NCBI GenBank assembly: GCA_031763025.1
Contig: JASSKH010000001.1
Coordinates: forward strand, 7,311,024-7,375,023
Reading direction: 5' to 3'
Length of the DNA: 64,000 nt
Source of the DNA: Macrocystis pyrifera
Lineage: Eukaryota; Sar; Phaeophyceae; Laminariales; Laminariaceae
Shown here: one piece after another, positions 38,601-50,600 of the stretch
Position numbering within the stretch: position 1 is the stretch's first letter
Layout of the letters: each line of letters begins with the position of its first letter
Notes under the pieces: generated by a model
Database searches by the model: none
What the model was told of the DNA's origin: nothing
What the model saw: only the letters and a program-made list of their open reading frames with translations
Position numbers and translations under genes: made by a program

Positions 38601-41600
38601 TGGCAGCGGCCGCGGAAACGACTGCACTTGCGATAACACGCCAGTGACGCTCTTCGTCCGTTGATAATATGTCACGTCTTTTGAGAATTTATCACTACTC
38701 GTAGTCTGTCCGTTGTCTACTGCTGATTATGCGTATGCGCTAGAGAGGCATGGCAACCACTGAGCTAACAATCGACCTGGCGGCACTCATCGGATATATG
38801 TATAGTCTATTTACTACTGCTGTAGTCCATTGTTAGTTTGTTGGCGATTCATCATTGGAGATACAAGCATGACCATTGAGCTACTGAGCTACTATTACGG
38901 GGGACCATAGTAGATGGGACCAAATTTTGTTAGTATTAATAGGGAAATATATAGGTTTTTGTGTGTACCGTAGGTCCTATTTACTATGGTCCTCCGTAAT
39001 AATACCGTCAGCGCGTCGTCTCCTGATGTTTTATGATTGGCCTACTTGTGACGATGCAGCGTGTTAAGAGGTATACCTGGTTCGCCAAAACCACTGAGCT
39101 AGCAGTCACCATACAAGCATAACCCCACGGTACATGTTAAGAGGTATACCTGGTTCGCCGAAAACCACTGAGCTAGCAGTCACCATACAAGCATAATCCC
39201 ATACATCTTAAGAGGTATACCTGGTTCGCTAAAAACCACTGAGCTAGCAGTCACCATACAAGCATAATCCCATACATCTTAAGAGGTATACCTGGTTCGC
39301 CAAAACCACTGAGCTAGCAGTCACCATACAACCATAACCCCACGGTACATGTTAAGAGGTATACCTGGTTCGCCAAAACCACTGAGCTAGCAGTCAGTGT
39401 ACAAGTATAACCCCATAACCACTCAGCCAGCAGTAGGCGCTGGCAGCCAGCTCAAGTGTCCCAAGATATATATAACCATCTAACCGAAGCATACTCTGGG
39501 GTCCGTACTGGCTGTCAAGGCGACTGCGATGGTTGTGCTGCACATCCAACAAAAACGTATTTTGCGGCCCGTATGACTGCTATTATGGGGGTCCATAGTA
39601 AATAGGACCAAATATCCTCAGTGAAAATAGGGAAACATATAGGCTTTTAATTATACCATAGGTCCTATTAACTATGGACCCGCGGAATAGCCGTTTCAAT
39701 AGTGCCCTGTGCCTTAAACATGTTATCTGACTCTAATTTCAAGTAACGTTTCGCTAGAACAGGAGTGCGCTCCTAAATGCCTCATATTCCGAACGCCACC
39801 CCCTTGATACCTGATACCTGGTAAATATTTAGCGCTGAATCCGTGCAGGCGGGGTTGTGCCGCTTCTTCTTCCTTGTTATTTGCGTTTGACCAGACCTTT
39901 CATTGCTTTGACCTTTGGCTTGTTTTCAAATAGCGTAAACTTGAATCAGAACGGCTATATGTGCAACTGCTGCTGTTGCACGGTATTTAACGAATCACAC
40001 GTGACAGCTGTACTGCAGCAGAGCAGTAGTACTATAAATAACTGTAGAGGAGATACACCCTTCCACATATGCCGTTGTACTGTAATACATGCCGGGGTAC
40101 ACACGCACATGCTGAAAACATCATATCGTGTCCTGACGAACACCAGGTGGTAATAAGCGATTTGTACTGGTACATAGTGTATGTAAATCAAAATGTTGAT
40201 TAGATAATTTCACCCACCTTTTCCTCCCCGTTGTGCTGTGCGCAACATGCGCACAACAACAGCAGTATTAATAGTATACAGGACACCCCCTAATATATAA
40301 TTCTAAAACTGAAAAAAACATTCAGCTGTGTGTCATACCACTGCACTGTAGTGAGTGGTACTTCGATCGCGCGTATTACGGGTTTTAGGTTCATTCTTAT
40401 CGGAGAGCTTTTTTGCCAAAATTTCCAAAGTTTTGAAATAATTGGATACATGTATCAATATACGGGGGCGTTCTGCGCCACTAAGCATGAAATTCTCCAG
40501 AAGAAAAAAAGCATGTTCGTTAAATTCTACATGTTTGGAAAAAAAAATCAGGAAAATTCTGGAAGCTCAAAAAATTGCGCGAAAAACTAAACATGGAAAT
40601 TATGGAAAAAACTCTCCGATAAGAATGACCCTTGTATGGCCCGTCATACAGGAAATACAGCCCCCTACGAGGAAGACAAAATTCAAAGCCGCAGAATTCA
40701 ACGAGTGGGTGTATGTTTGGGAAACGACAAAAATAATTTTGCCGAGGTTGTACGTAGCTTCAAGGAGTGGGGAACGTCACCGTGTGTATTTGGAAACCAT
40801 CGTCATCACTTCTACCGAGCAAATATGCCAGGAGACATGTCAAGCAAGGCAAAACGTGCACTGTGAGGGGTGTAGGCGCACGTGTACCACACTATCATCT
40901 AGTAGTTTGGTGTCAGTCAATGCGTGTCAAGGCAAAGCTGCTGTCCGTCAAGGGGGGAAAGTGCTGCCTCCTGACATCTCTGCTACCGAGCAGCATTACG
41001 CAATAGGAGGAAGTGTCTACAGCAAAAAGAATTGTGGCGAGAAAAAAAGTCAATGGGGCGTACGAGGACCGAATTCCACTCACGAGGCAGATGGAGACGC
41101 GTAATTAGTATTGATTAATTTGTGACTTTGAATCTATGCGCATTATTTTTTCCGTCAAAAAGCGGACACGACATTGCCAAGAGGGGGGCTGGGTTCTTCT
41201 TTCAACTGGCCGACCTCCTACCCAGTGCCAGACCCCGGCTCGTCCACACCCACGAGCAGAGCTCCGAACTGATGGTCTTACGTCCTTTTCTGATCTCAAC
41301 CCTTCCCAGCCTCTGTCTTCCCAGTTCAACCAACTGCACCCGCCGTCAACTCGTATGGCCCTTTGCCCATCCCTTCTCTTCGAACATGCCAACGATTCAA
41401 TGCCTCTCCGCAAACCCCAGATTCTCTCTGTCCAATCTTCCACCCCGTACTGCTGTGAAATCGAGGATTTAATCGAAGTTCTTATTTCCAAGCTGTGTGC
41501 GGTAATAAGATTGTGCGTAGTGCGGATTTTACTTACGAAGACAAGTGGACGAAATAAAATATGTTGGGGTAACTTAAGACATCGATTACTTTCCTCGCCG

Positions 41601-44600
41601 AAAAGGAGGGGGGCACACGACTTTGATAAACATGCCCGATCAGCTGTTGAAGGCAAGGGTTTCGTCGAATACCAGGTATCATTTTTTTTTTTAATTGTGT
41701 GTGATGACGGACGTGATATATTTGTGAGTTGAAAACAAGAGCTAATGTGTGGTCGAGGATTTCGTCCGCACTCATCCATCTATGCAAGCTGTGTGTGATA
41801 CTGATACTTCGATCACGATCACGATCACGATCACCCGCGCTACGTACCAGGTACGTTTTTTATACTGGTATACAGTAGTCTCATGCAGGATATACATCCC
41901 GTATATGAGGAATATCAGCATCTTTAGCTGCAAAATTCTAGGAGTGGGTGTGTTTCTACTATTACGGGGGGCCATAGTAAACAGGACCAAATATTGTTAG
42001 TAAAAATACCTAAATATATAGGTTTTTATGTATGCCATAGGTCCTGTTAACTATGGACCCCCGTAATAGGAAAATAAATTTCCGAGGTTGCATGTAGCTT
42101 GCCACGAGTGGGGATTTTTTTCTTGTGTGTGTTTTGTACCTGGTATTAGGCCAATTCTTATGCCGTCGGATCCGCGTTCAGCTGAAAGAGTCCCGTTCAG
42201 CACGTTCGCATGAGCTTTCGCCCCGGATGTGTTGAAAATTGTTTTTTTCTCGCCTCAGAATGAATCGAATTTCCCTCCAAGATTTGTCTGGGGGTGTTTT
42301 CCGCTTCTCGAGGGACTCGGTCGCAAGAAATCGCCGTCTATATACCTTTTTTCTATCCAAATAAGGTGAGAATGATTGCGATTGGGGATCGGATAAAAAA
42401 ATGCGTCTTTTTCGATCCGATCGGCGGTTTGGATCGATAAAGTGCGGACTGTGATTTCTTGCAACCGCCCCCATCGAGAAGAAACGGGAAACACCCCCAA
42501 AAAGATCTTGGAGACAAAAATCCGACTCATTCTGAGGCGAAAAATACTGATTTTCAACATTTCTGGCGCGAAAGCTCATGCGAACGTGCTGAATTTTTTT
42601 TTTTCAACTCGCTGCAAATCCGACGGCATAAGAATCGGCCTTATTGCTGTTTTATAAATATAGATTCGGATTGGGTCGATTCTGGAGGTATATATATACC
42701 CGTAGTCAGCTTTAGGGGAGAGGTCAACACGGTCCATGGCGGCGTCCCCGGTGGCTTGGTAGGTGGTTCACGTGCCTATCAAGATCAATTTCGTGGGTTC
42801 GAGTCTCACCGCGTGCATGCTCGCTCGTAGGGACTTTTTCTTGCATAAAAATTTGATTAGCGGAAAGCGCGAGAACGTGAGTTAGCTGTGCATTAGATGA
42901 AAATCGACGAGCAGTGGGAATGCTGAACCCTATGCGCGACAAAACATAAAGGCACGTACCGGGGGGGAGAGGCACGACACCTGCGACCACGGCTTGTCCA
43001 GAAGGTCGCTGAGGGTAAAACCTCCTGCGAGTTGGGATAGAAAATAAAAGTGATGATTGAATTTAAAAAAAAAAAGAAAAAAATGCGGCGGGCCTTTAAC
43101 TCCTTTAGTACCGCAGTCCCGTTTTCGGGACAAATCACTTGGAATTAGACTGGTTTGTCCCCAAATCGGGACTGACTGCGGTACTAAAGGGGTAACAGGT
43201 ACCAGGGTATATCAAAAGCAGCGGGTGTGAACAAGCGGCCAGAGCGGGCTAAATGGAAATCACCCCGTTCGTTCGCCGCCCACACCGACTCCCCCTCTCA
43301 AACCACCAGCCAAGCCCTCAACGAAAACACCACGACGCCACCCCCCTCCCCCCCCCCGAAGCAATGACAACGCCACTACCCCCCCCCTCTCTCCCTCTCC
43401 GTCTCTCACCTCTCCCTCTCCGTCTATTCACAATACATTTAACCCTTATAGTACCGCAGTCCCGTTTTGGGGACAAATCACTTGGAATTAGACTGGTTTG
43501 TCCCCAAATCGGGACTGCGGTACTAAAGGAGTTAACAGCCAGAGAGCTACCTGGTACAGTAGTCCGTCTGGTGGGATAGTTGATGAGCATGACTTGTAGA
43601 TGCATCCCTTTGCCTCCCTCCTTGAGTGTGCCTCCTTGAGTGTGCCTCCTTGAGTGTGCCTCCTTGAGTGCGTTCCGAGGTCTACGACGGGGGCGTCTTG
43701 CCCTGTCCGTGACATTTAGACACCATCATCACTGTTGATGCTACCGAGCGCCTACTATGGGTTCTATGTATGTATGGCCTCATGCCGTATGCAGGACATA
43801 CATACATGCCTACGGCGAAGACGAAATCTGAACCTGCTTTATTCAAGCAGCGTGTGTACTACATAGCAGTCCAGAGTGCTATCGATATTGCGATCCTACA
43901 AATGAAAGGGATGGCGGAGATCCGCGCGGTCGTGTCGAAGAGCTTCGATGGTTGTTCTTTTGGTACTGCATGCATTCCACCAAGGAACACACCACTCATA
44001 CCGTCCACTGTGTACCAGGCATTGTGTACGCACGTACATACGTACGTGGCGCTCCAGAGATGTGTTGCGATCTCCGGAGATCTGCGCGGTCCGATCGGCA
44101 CTCTCCGATTTTTTTTTTGTTTTCGTGCTACTGCTGTGTGCCTTTTTCACCAAGGCACACATCAGCACATCAGTCATCAGTCATCAGTCATCAGTCATGA
44201 GTTCATGGCAGTTACAATTGGAAACTAACGACGTAGCGCAGCCAGCCGCCTTCTCCAAAATAGTAAAAACGTGATACGGTGATAGATAGGATGGGAGTAG
44301 GGGAATGTAACGTGAGCCACCTGTGGTTCCAGCATTATGCTACGATACGAAATATCACGCTGATCCTAGATATAAGGCCCGTTCTTATCGGAGAGCTTTT
44401 TTTTCCCCAGAATTTTCAAAGCTTGGAAATAATTAGAAATATGCATCAAGATACGGAGGCGTTCTTTCACAGGTTGTGAAATTCTTCAGAAGCAAAAAAC
44501 TCAGGAAAGTTGATTTCCACATATTTGGAAAAAAATATAAGGAAAATCTTGAAGATTGAAAAAATGCTCAAAACCAAAATGGAAATTAGAACCCCCCCCC

Positions 44601-47600
44601 CCCCCCCCGACAAGATTGACCCTGATAACCGTGTTGATTAACTACTACTAATACTGCATTACATGAAGCCCTCATAACTAGAGTCAGAGTGGTAAATCAT
44701 TCAATGCACCCAGAAATCTACCCAGGGCGACCAAACCCCATCCCTAAGGCCTACAAACCCGAAGGACCTGTGTCCCGCGAAATCCCGGCAAGAAGAAAAT
44801 GAATCGCTACAAAAGCTCGACCATATTAAAAAAGACTGACGTGCGGTACACATTTTCCCAAGTTTTCTATACTATATCCCCTATGTTAGTGTCATGATGC
44901 GGAGAAGGCTGTCGTCGTAGAACGGCAAAAACTATGATACCCTGTCTTTGGAGTCTATTTTCAAGTAGTTTTGTCCTTGAGGCATCCTACTTCACCAGGT
45001 AATTCCTACTTTATGTACCCTGTGCCTTCTTTTCTGGCACAGACTTGCACATCTTCGACAGATAGTCCGCAGATGATTCCTACTTCATCACGTTACGATG
45101 GCCCCTGACATATAGGCCCTATAGAGGGGGGAAACATGCCTTCCAAGTATTTATGAAGAATGCAAGTGTAGCAACAATGGAAAACCTAAGCCTATCATCA
45201 ACCGCGTATTTTAAACCGACAACATTTTCGATTCGCGCAGTAGAAAATGAAGATGCAAGGCACCAAAGTGGGTGGTGTGGTTTTGGGCTTATTTCGGCCC
45301 TGTTTACTACTTGGCATGGGCCTCCGTGATACAGATCTTTCAGGACAGACGTATTGCTGATCTGTGTCATCTGTATCATCTGTTATGATCTATTAATAGC
45401 TCATGTTGCCGGGTGGGAATCGTATGACCTGGATGATCTAGGACAGGTTTCCTGGGTTGGATCTACCCTAGTAGGCAGATACTGCACAACCTATCACAGC
45501 GGCAGATGGAGAACTAGATGATCTGTATGATCTATCTGATCTGTCTTATGTGTTCAGGCCTTGGATGGCAATTACGTAGTTGTAACGGTATGTTTTTCGC
45601 GGCCACCCACAGGAGTCCCACGAAAATTTCACCGCCTTTTGCTTGTGAAGCAGTCTTCCAAACGCGTGTCGATGTGCCGTACCGTACGTCGCGCGTCGCT
45701 TTGTGATGTATATACGTCGAGGCTGAACGTTTCGCTGCCTTGCAACGGTAAGGAATCAGCACTGCTGTACATGAGAGCAGAATTAATTTTCGAACATCTT
45801 ACCATGACTTCATCTATGCTGACACAAAGTCTATTCTTGTGTTCAGACATGCCTGTATTCGCTGACTTATCTCTGTTCAGTACCACGGTATGTACCGATG
45901 TGTGCTGGTAGCTTGCTGTGCCCTCGCTCATTGGAATGTCCTCAGTGATGGACTTTGGAGTCTGAAGTGGACGTCTCCTCGTTTCAATATGGTGGCTACA
46001 TAAGCCCCTGTTTTTCTTCCAATCTCTTTTTTTCTCCATCATCGCAAGTTAGGTATTTTTGACAGTTTTTTGCTGGTGGCACCGTTCCATCTCCCATCAC
46101 AGACATGGGGCATCGACACTCACCGTTCTGTGAATTCATGTATGATAGCTGCTCCTACCCTACCCTCACCCCCGCCCTGCCCTGCCCTGCCGTGCCGTGC
46201 CGTTCCCTGCCTTGCCCTGCCCTGCCCTGCCGTGCCCTGCTCTGCTCGGCCCGATGGTTCCCTCTATGCGGTTTGTTGAAAGGTGTACTGCAATGGTCTT
46301 GGGGTGTCAACGATAACGATCGAAGGGGGAACGTTCAGAGATAACAGGGCGCTTGAGCTGGGAGGAGCGATCGTGGCGTGGGGGGTTTCGACGGTGGTCA
46401 ACATTACTGGAGGACAGTTTTACAACAATACCGCGAGGTGAGCCGAGCCTGCCGCTGTCGCCCGTGGCGATGATTGTGGTTATGATTGTGATCGTGATTG
46501 CGATCATGGTTGCGATCATGGTTGTAGTGATTGTGTTGAGTGGTGGTGACGGAGGCAATGCTTCCGATGATGATGATGATGATAGTGATGAAGATGATGC
46601 TTGTGATGATGGGGATGATGTTGGTGATGGTGATTTATGACGATTGTAACGATGTTGATGTTCTCGCGTTAGCTCATTTCCCTGTAATACAGCCCTGCGA
46701 TACGCATGTTTTTTTTTTTTCGATCTCGTCGTTCGGTTGGACTAGCTTGAAGCGCAGAGCAGGGAGACGGGGCTAGTGCTGTACCAGGTGTAGGAGTATC
46801 GAAGAGCGGTGACCCACGACGTGTCATGTAATCGCCCCTGCGCCTTCTTGCTGCTGTCTTGAGCAGTCAGCCCAGTTCGGACAAAGAGGGTTGACAGTCC
46901 ACACTAACTCCTCATTGCATATCCTTTCCGAGATTTTCCTTTTGGCTTTAGGCGGTAGGCGGTAGGCGGTAGGGTTACAGGTTATAGGTAGCCTAGGTGG
47001 TGTTGTTTGGTGTTGGTGTTTTGAGGGTGGCCGTAAGTAGTAGTATTAGTAATAGTAGTAGTTGTAGTGGGAGCAGCAGTCGCAGTAGTAGTGTGGTAGT
47101 CGTAGTTGTATTAGTATTAATAGTAGCAATAGTAGTAGTAGCAGTTTTGGCGTAAATACGTGTGACTGACATGGATGCTCAAGTATGTAAGTGCTCAATG
47201 TAAGTGCTCAATGAGGCACTGGTGCAATAAGGCAATACGACATTAAGGCAGTATGGCATGAAGACATTGAGGCAATAGCGCATCAAGGCATGCCTTATCG
47301 TTGCATCCCTAAGTAACAGGATTTTTCATCGTAAGCCTCATCGTTGTTGACTTATTTAGTTAAAGTCTGTTTTTGGGCGAGGAGGTTTTTGGTGAAGCAA
47401 ATTGTTTCTTAAGCCCTCCAGGCCTGAGGACTGCACTCCTGCAGTGGGGACGAAACACTTAAAATTATACTGCAAACATATTTAGGACCCTGTATGTAAC
47501 TGCTGTGCACTGCACTACTGTTGCAACGGGACTATCGAAACGAAACAAACTCACAAAATGAAGGCGTTCCTACCCTTCTACCATTGACGTGGGTTGTGTA

Positions 47601-50600
47601 GTTAGGGTTTAAATTTAAATTGAAGCATGTTTTAACCACATTGTCGAAGCTGGGCCAAGACTTATGCAATATAGCTCTGGTATGTACCCGGTGTGTATTG
47701 CCCCTGGTTGCCTTGCTGAGGAGTGGCATATATCTCGATGAGCCTGCACGACGAGGCACTACTGCTGTGTTCGGAACGTCCATGTACCGTGCTGAAACTT
47801 GATTCTTTTGGCGTTGTTTTTTCGTTGCTTGGCTTTGCTTGGCCTTACTTGATCTTGCTTGCTCTTGCTTGGCTTCGCTTAGCTCCGCTCTGCTTTCGCT
47901 TTCGCTTTCGCTTTCGCTTCGTCTCGCTCTCGCTCTGCTTTGGCTTTGCCTGGCTTTGCTTTGATTTGAGCGCTGTGTCTCGCTGTGCCTCGCTTTGCCT
48001 CGCTGTGCCTCGCTTTGCCTCGCTGTGCCTCGCTGTGCCTCACTCTTCCTTTGCTCTTCCTCGCTCTTCCTCGCCCCGCCTTGCCGCGCCTCACTTCACG
48101 TCGCCTCGCCTTGCCCCGCCTCGTTTCTCCTTGCGTCGCCTTGCTTGGCTTTCCTTGGCCTCGCTTCGCTCTTGTACTGGTCCTTTGCTCCGCGTTTGTT
48201 CCATCACGCTCCCCTTGTCAGGTTCTACGGCGGCTTCATTTTTCTTGAAGAAGGGGCTAGCCTCGCTTGCCAGGGCGCCAACATCACGAATAACTTCGCC
48301 GGAGACCAGGGCGGGGGCATCTATGCCCGAGAGGCCACCTGGGTAAACTCTAGCTGCAACGTGATTGCCAGTGAGTCGCCTCAAGGAGCGGCAATTTACC
48401 TCACGAACGTGCGCGGCGCCACGTTCGAAAATCACGTGGTCGCCGACAACCTCGCCTCGGGCGGCAGCGTGGTGTTCGTGGCCGAGAGCTCCGTCGTGGC
48501 CAGGGGTGTGACGTTCGAGTCTGACATCGGTCTCCAGAAGGATTCCTCCAACCGTGCGATACAGTTGGACGCCCGCAGCACCCTCACCGCGGAAGGGTGC
48601 GTTTTCGATGGCTGGCTGGGTGATACGGTGATCTACCACATAAACTCGGCTAACAGGTCTCTAGTCCTCACTAGTTGCGACTTTAGCGGGAGCTCCGCGG
48701 CCATGGCGGTTCTCTCGCCCCACTCGGAGGCCGAGATCCGGAATGCCGTCGTCGGTGATCGGATGTTGGCGAGCGTCGTCGCCAGCACGACGAGCAACGC
48801 CTCGCTGACGCTCGTAGACCGGGCGTTGGACTGCAGCGAAGAAGACCTGTGCGTGTCGGGGAAATGCGTGGACAGTTTACTCGGAGTACTCTGCGAGTGT
48901 GTCGAGGGCGGCGAGTGTCTGGATGACGGGGGCGAACTATCCCTCAGCCTCAAGACACGCCCAGCTAAGGTCACTTACAACCCCGATCCGGTGTCGTACG
49001 AGCTCGTGGTATCGTCATCGGGAGACGGGACGACCAATGCTATCTGGGACCTGGAGCACGTGACTGATGACCTCGACTTGAGGGTAGTTCCGTCGAGCGG
49101 GGTTCTTCCTCCTGGGGGTAATGTCACCGTTACGGTCATCGGTACCGCCTCCATGCAGGACGTGGGCGGGGCCATGACCAGTACATTCGTCCTGACACCC
49201 GTAGGTGCCGCCGCCGTCGGCTCATCGGACTCGGCCGCCGCCGGCCTCAAGCTGGAAGTGGACACAGTGTTCTACCTCTGCCATGCCTACGAGTACGCAT
49301 TTCCGCTAGATGGCGACGACGACGACGACAACGACGGTAGTGGTGGTGGCGGTGGTGGTGGTGGTGGAGTCTTGTGCAAACAGTGTGCTACGATCGAGGG
49401 CGAGGAAGGGGTGGATTGCGACAGCCCGGGGGCAACGCTGGCCTCGCTGCCGATCAAGAAAGGATTCTGGCGGGAGGGTCTCAAGTCGTCGGCGATCCAC
49501 GAATGCTTGCTCTCGGAGGCGTGCGTGGGCGCGACGGAGATATCGAGCTCGGACGACTACTGCCGGGATGGGTACGAGGGTCCATGTGCGTTCACGTGCA
49601 GCCGAACTGCTGTCTTGGTTTGAGGCTCTTGCTCCTATTGCTGCTGTTGGTTCTATTGCTCCGATTCGTTCCAAGTAGGAACGCAGGTAGCAAACGAGTC
49701 GCTTGTTTCGCGTGGACTCGTGGATATTTTGTTGTATGTGCGTGTGTGCCTCTCAATTGCCACGCTACTGTTGTACCACACCGCCGATTTACCGTCGGCC
49801 CGGAATATTATCTCGCGACTGGACAGACGCGGTATCGTTTATAATATTACGAGGGACCATAGTATATAGGACCAAATATTTTCAGTAAAAACAGGTAAAT
49901 ATATAGGTTTTTATGTATGCCATAGGTCCTATTAACTATGGTCCCCCGTAATAGTTTGTTCTCGACCCGTCTCGGCGTCCTCCCCCGGAGGGTGATGGTC
50001 GTTGCATGTAACGTACCATACGGTACTGATCCTGCTCGTATATCGTATTCCACAATCCTGGGGAATTCTTCCACTCCAGAGTCTTTTGCAGCCTCTCCAG
50101 TAACCACGGACGGACTATTCTTCTCGGCGATGAGGTAATGCGAGAACAGCAACACCAGCATCAGCAACAACCATCCCACGATATTTTTCTTTCTCTGTCA
50201 GATTGCACGTACCGAAGGCCCTGCTTGTCCCATTGTCTTCCCCAATTCCACCACGGTATGACTTGTCCGCCAGATTGCGCCGTGTGCTCTCAAGGGTACG
50301 GGAGAGGCGTCAGCATCTCTTGCCACCGCTGCAACGACACCAAGGCCCGGTTGCTCATCTCGGCGGGCGCGGTCTTCTCCCTGTTGCTGCTCATGCTGCT
50401 GGCCCTCGCGGTGGTGTTCCTGGTGGGAGGGCTCGACGCCATCGACAGCGTCCGCCACACCGTCAGCCGCAAGCTCTCACGAGGGAAGGGCAGCGCATCG
50501 AAATTTTGGTGTTTCACCCCGGGAGCAAGCCTGCAGGGGCAGGGGAGGCCGCTGCCTCGGCTGGGTCCCAAGATTGATTCGTTGGACACCACGATTTCTC

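Larger units (their letters stand above)
38565..46282 (+). other. Intron 3 (7,718 bp)
   Basis: No exon seen. Holds three MITEs, a ~72-bp tandem array, two copies of an AT-rich dispersed repeat, a 490-bp fold-back element, a SINE, two near-identical P2 palindromes, short tandem repeats and, at its 3' end, a (CCCTG)n pyrimidine-rich tract. Confidence 0.7.
46438..48221 (+). other. Intron 4 (1,784 bp)
   Basis: Opens with GTGAGC, then a GAT/GTG-rich microsatellite (46,466-46,650), an AGT-rich microsatellite (47,036-47,145), a partial P2 piece near 47,405-47,465 and a long adenine-poor tract up to the exon 5 acceptor. The phase-2 junction is matched exactly. Confidence 0.75.

Noticed and set aside
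39064..39420. CRISPR-like spacing of repeats
   Set aside because: The whole unit is repeated with no unique spacers, and the DNA is eukaryotic nuclear. It is an ordinary minisatellite.
41105..41779. 224-codon minus-strand and 198-codon plus-strand overlapping frames
   Set aside because: Neither has a domain, a plausible start context or splice sites. The region shares dispersed repeats with intron 2, so it is repeat-derived.
46466..46776. Asp-rich and Met/Val-rich frames after exon 4
   Set aside because: They are read-through of the GAT/GTG microsatellite beyond a good GTGAGC donor. The phase-2 junction to exon 5 shows this is intron.
47995..48221. Upstream extension of the exon 5 open frame (Leu/Ala/Pro/Cys-rich)
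   Set aside because: It translates the TCGCTTTGCC microsatellite. The CAG acceptor at 48,221 and phase match with exon 4 define the real start of the exon.
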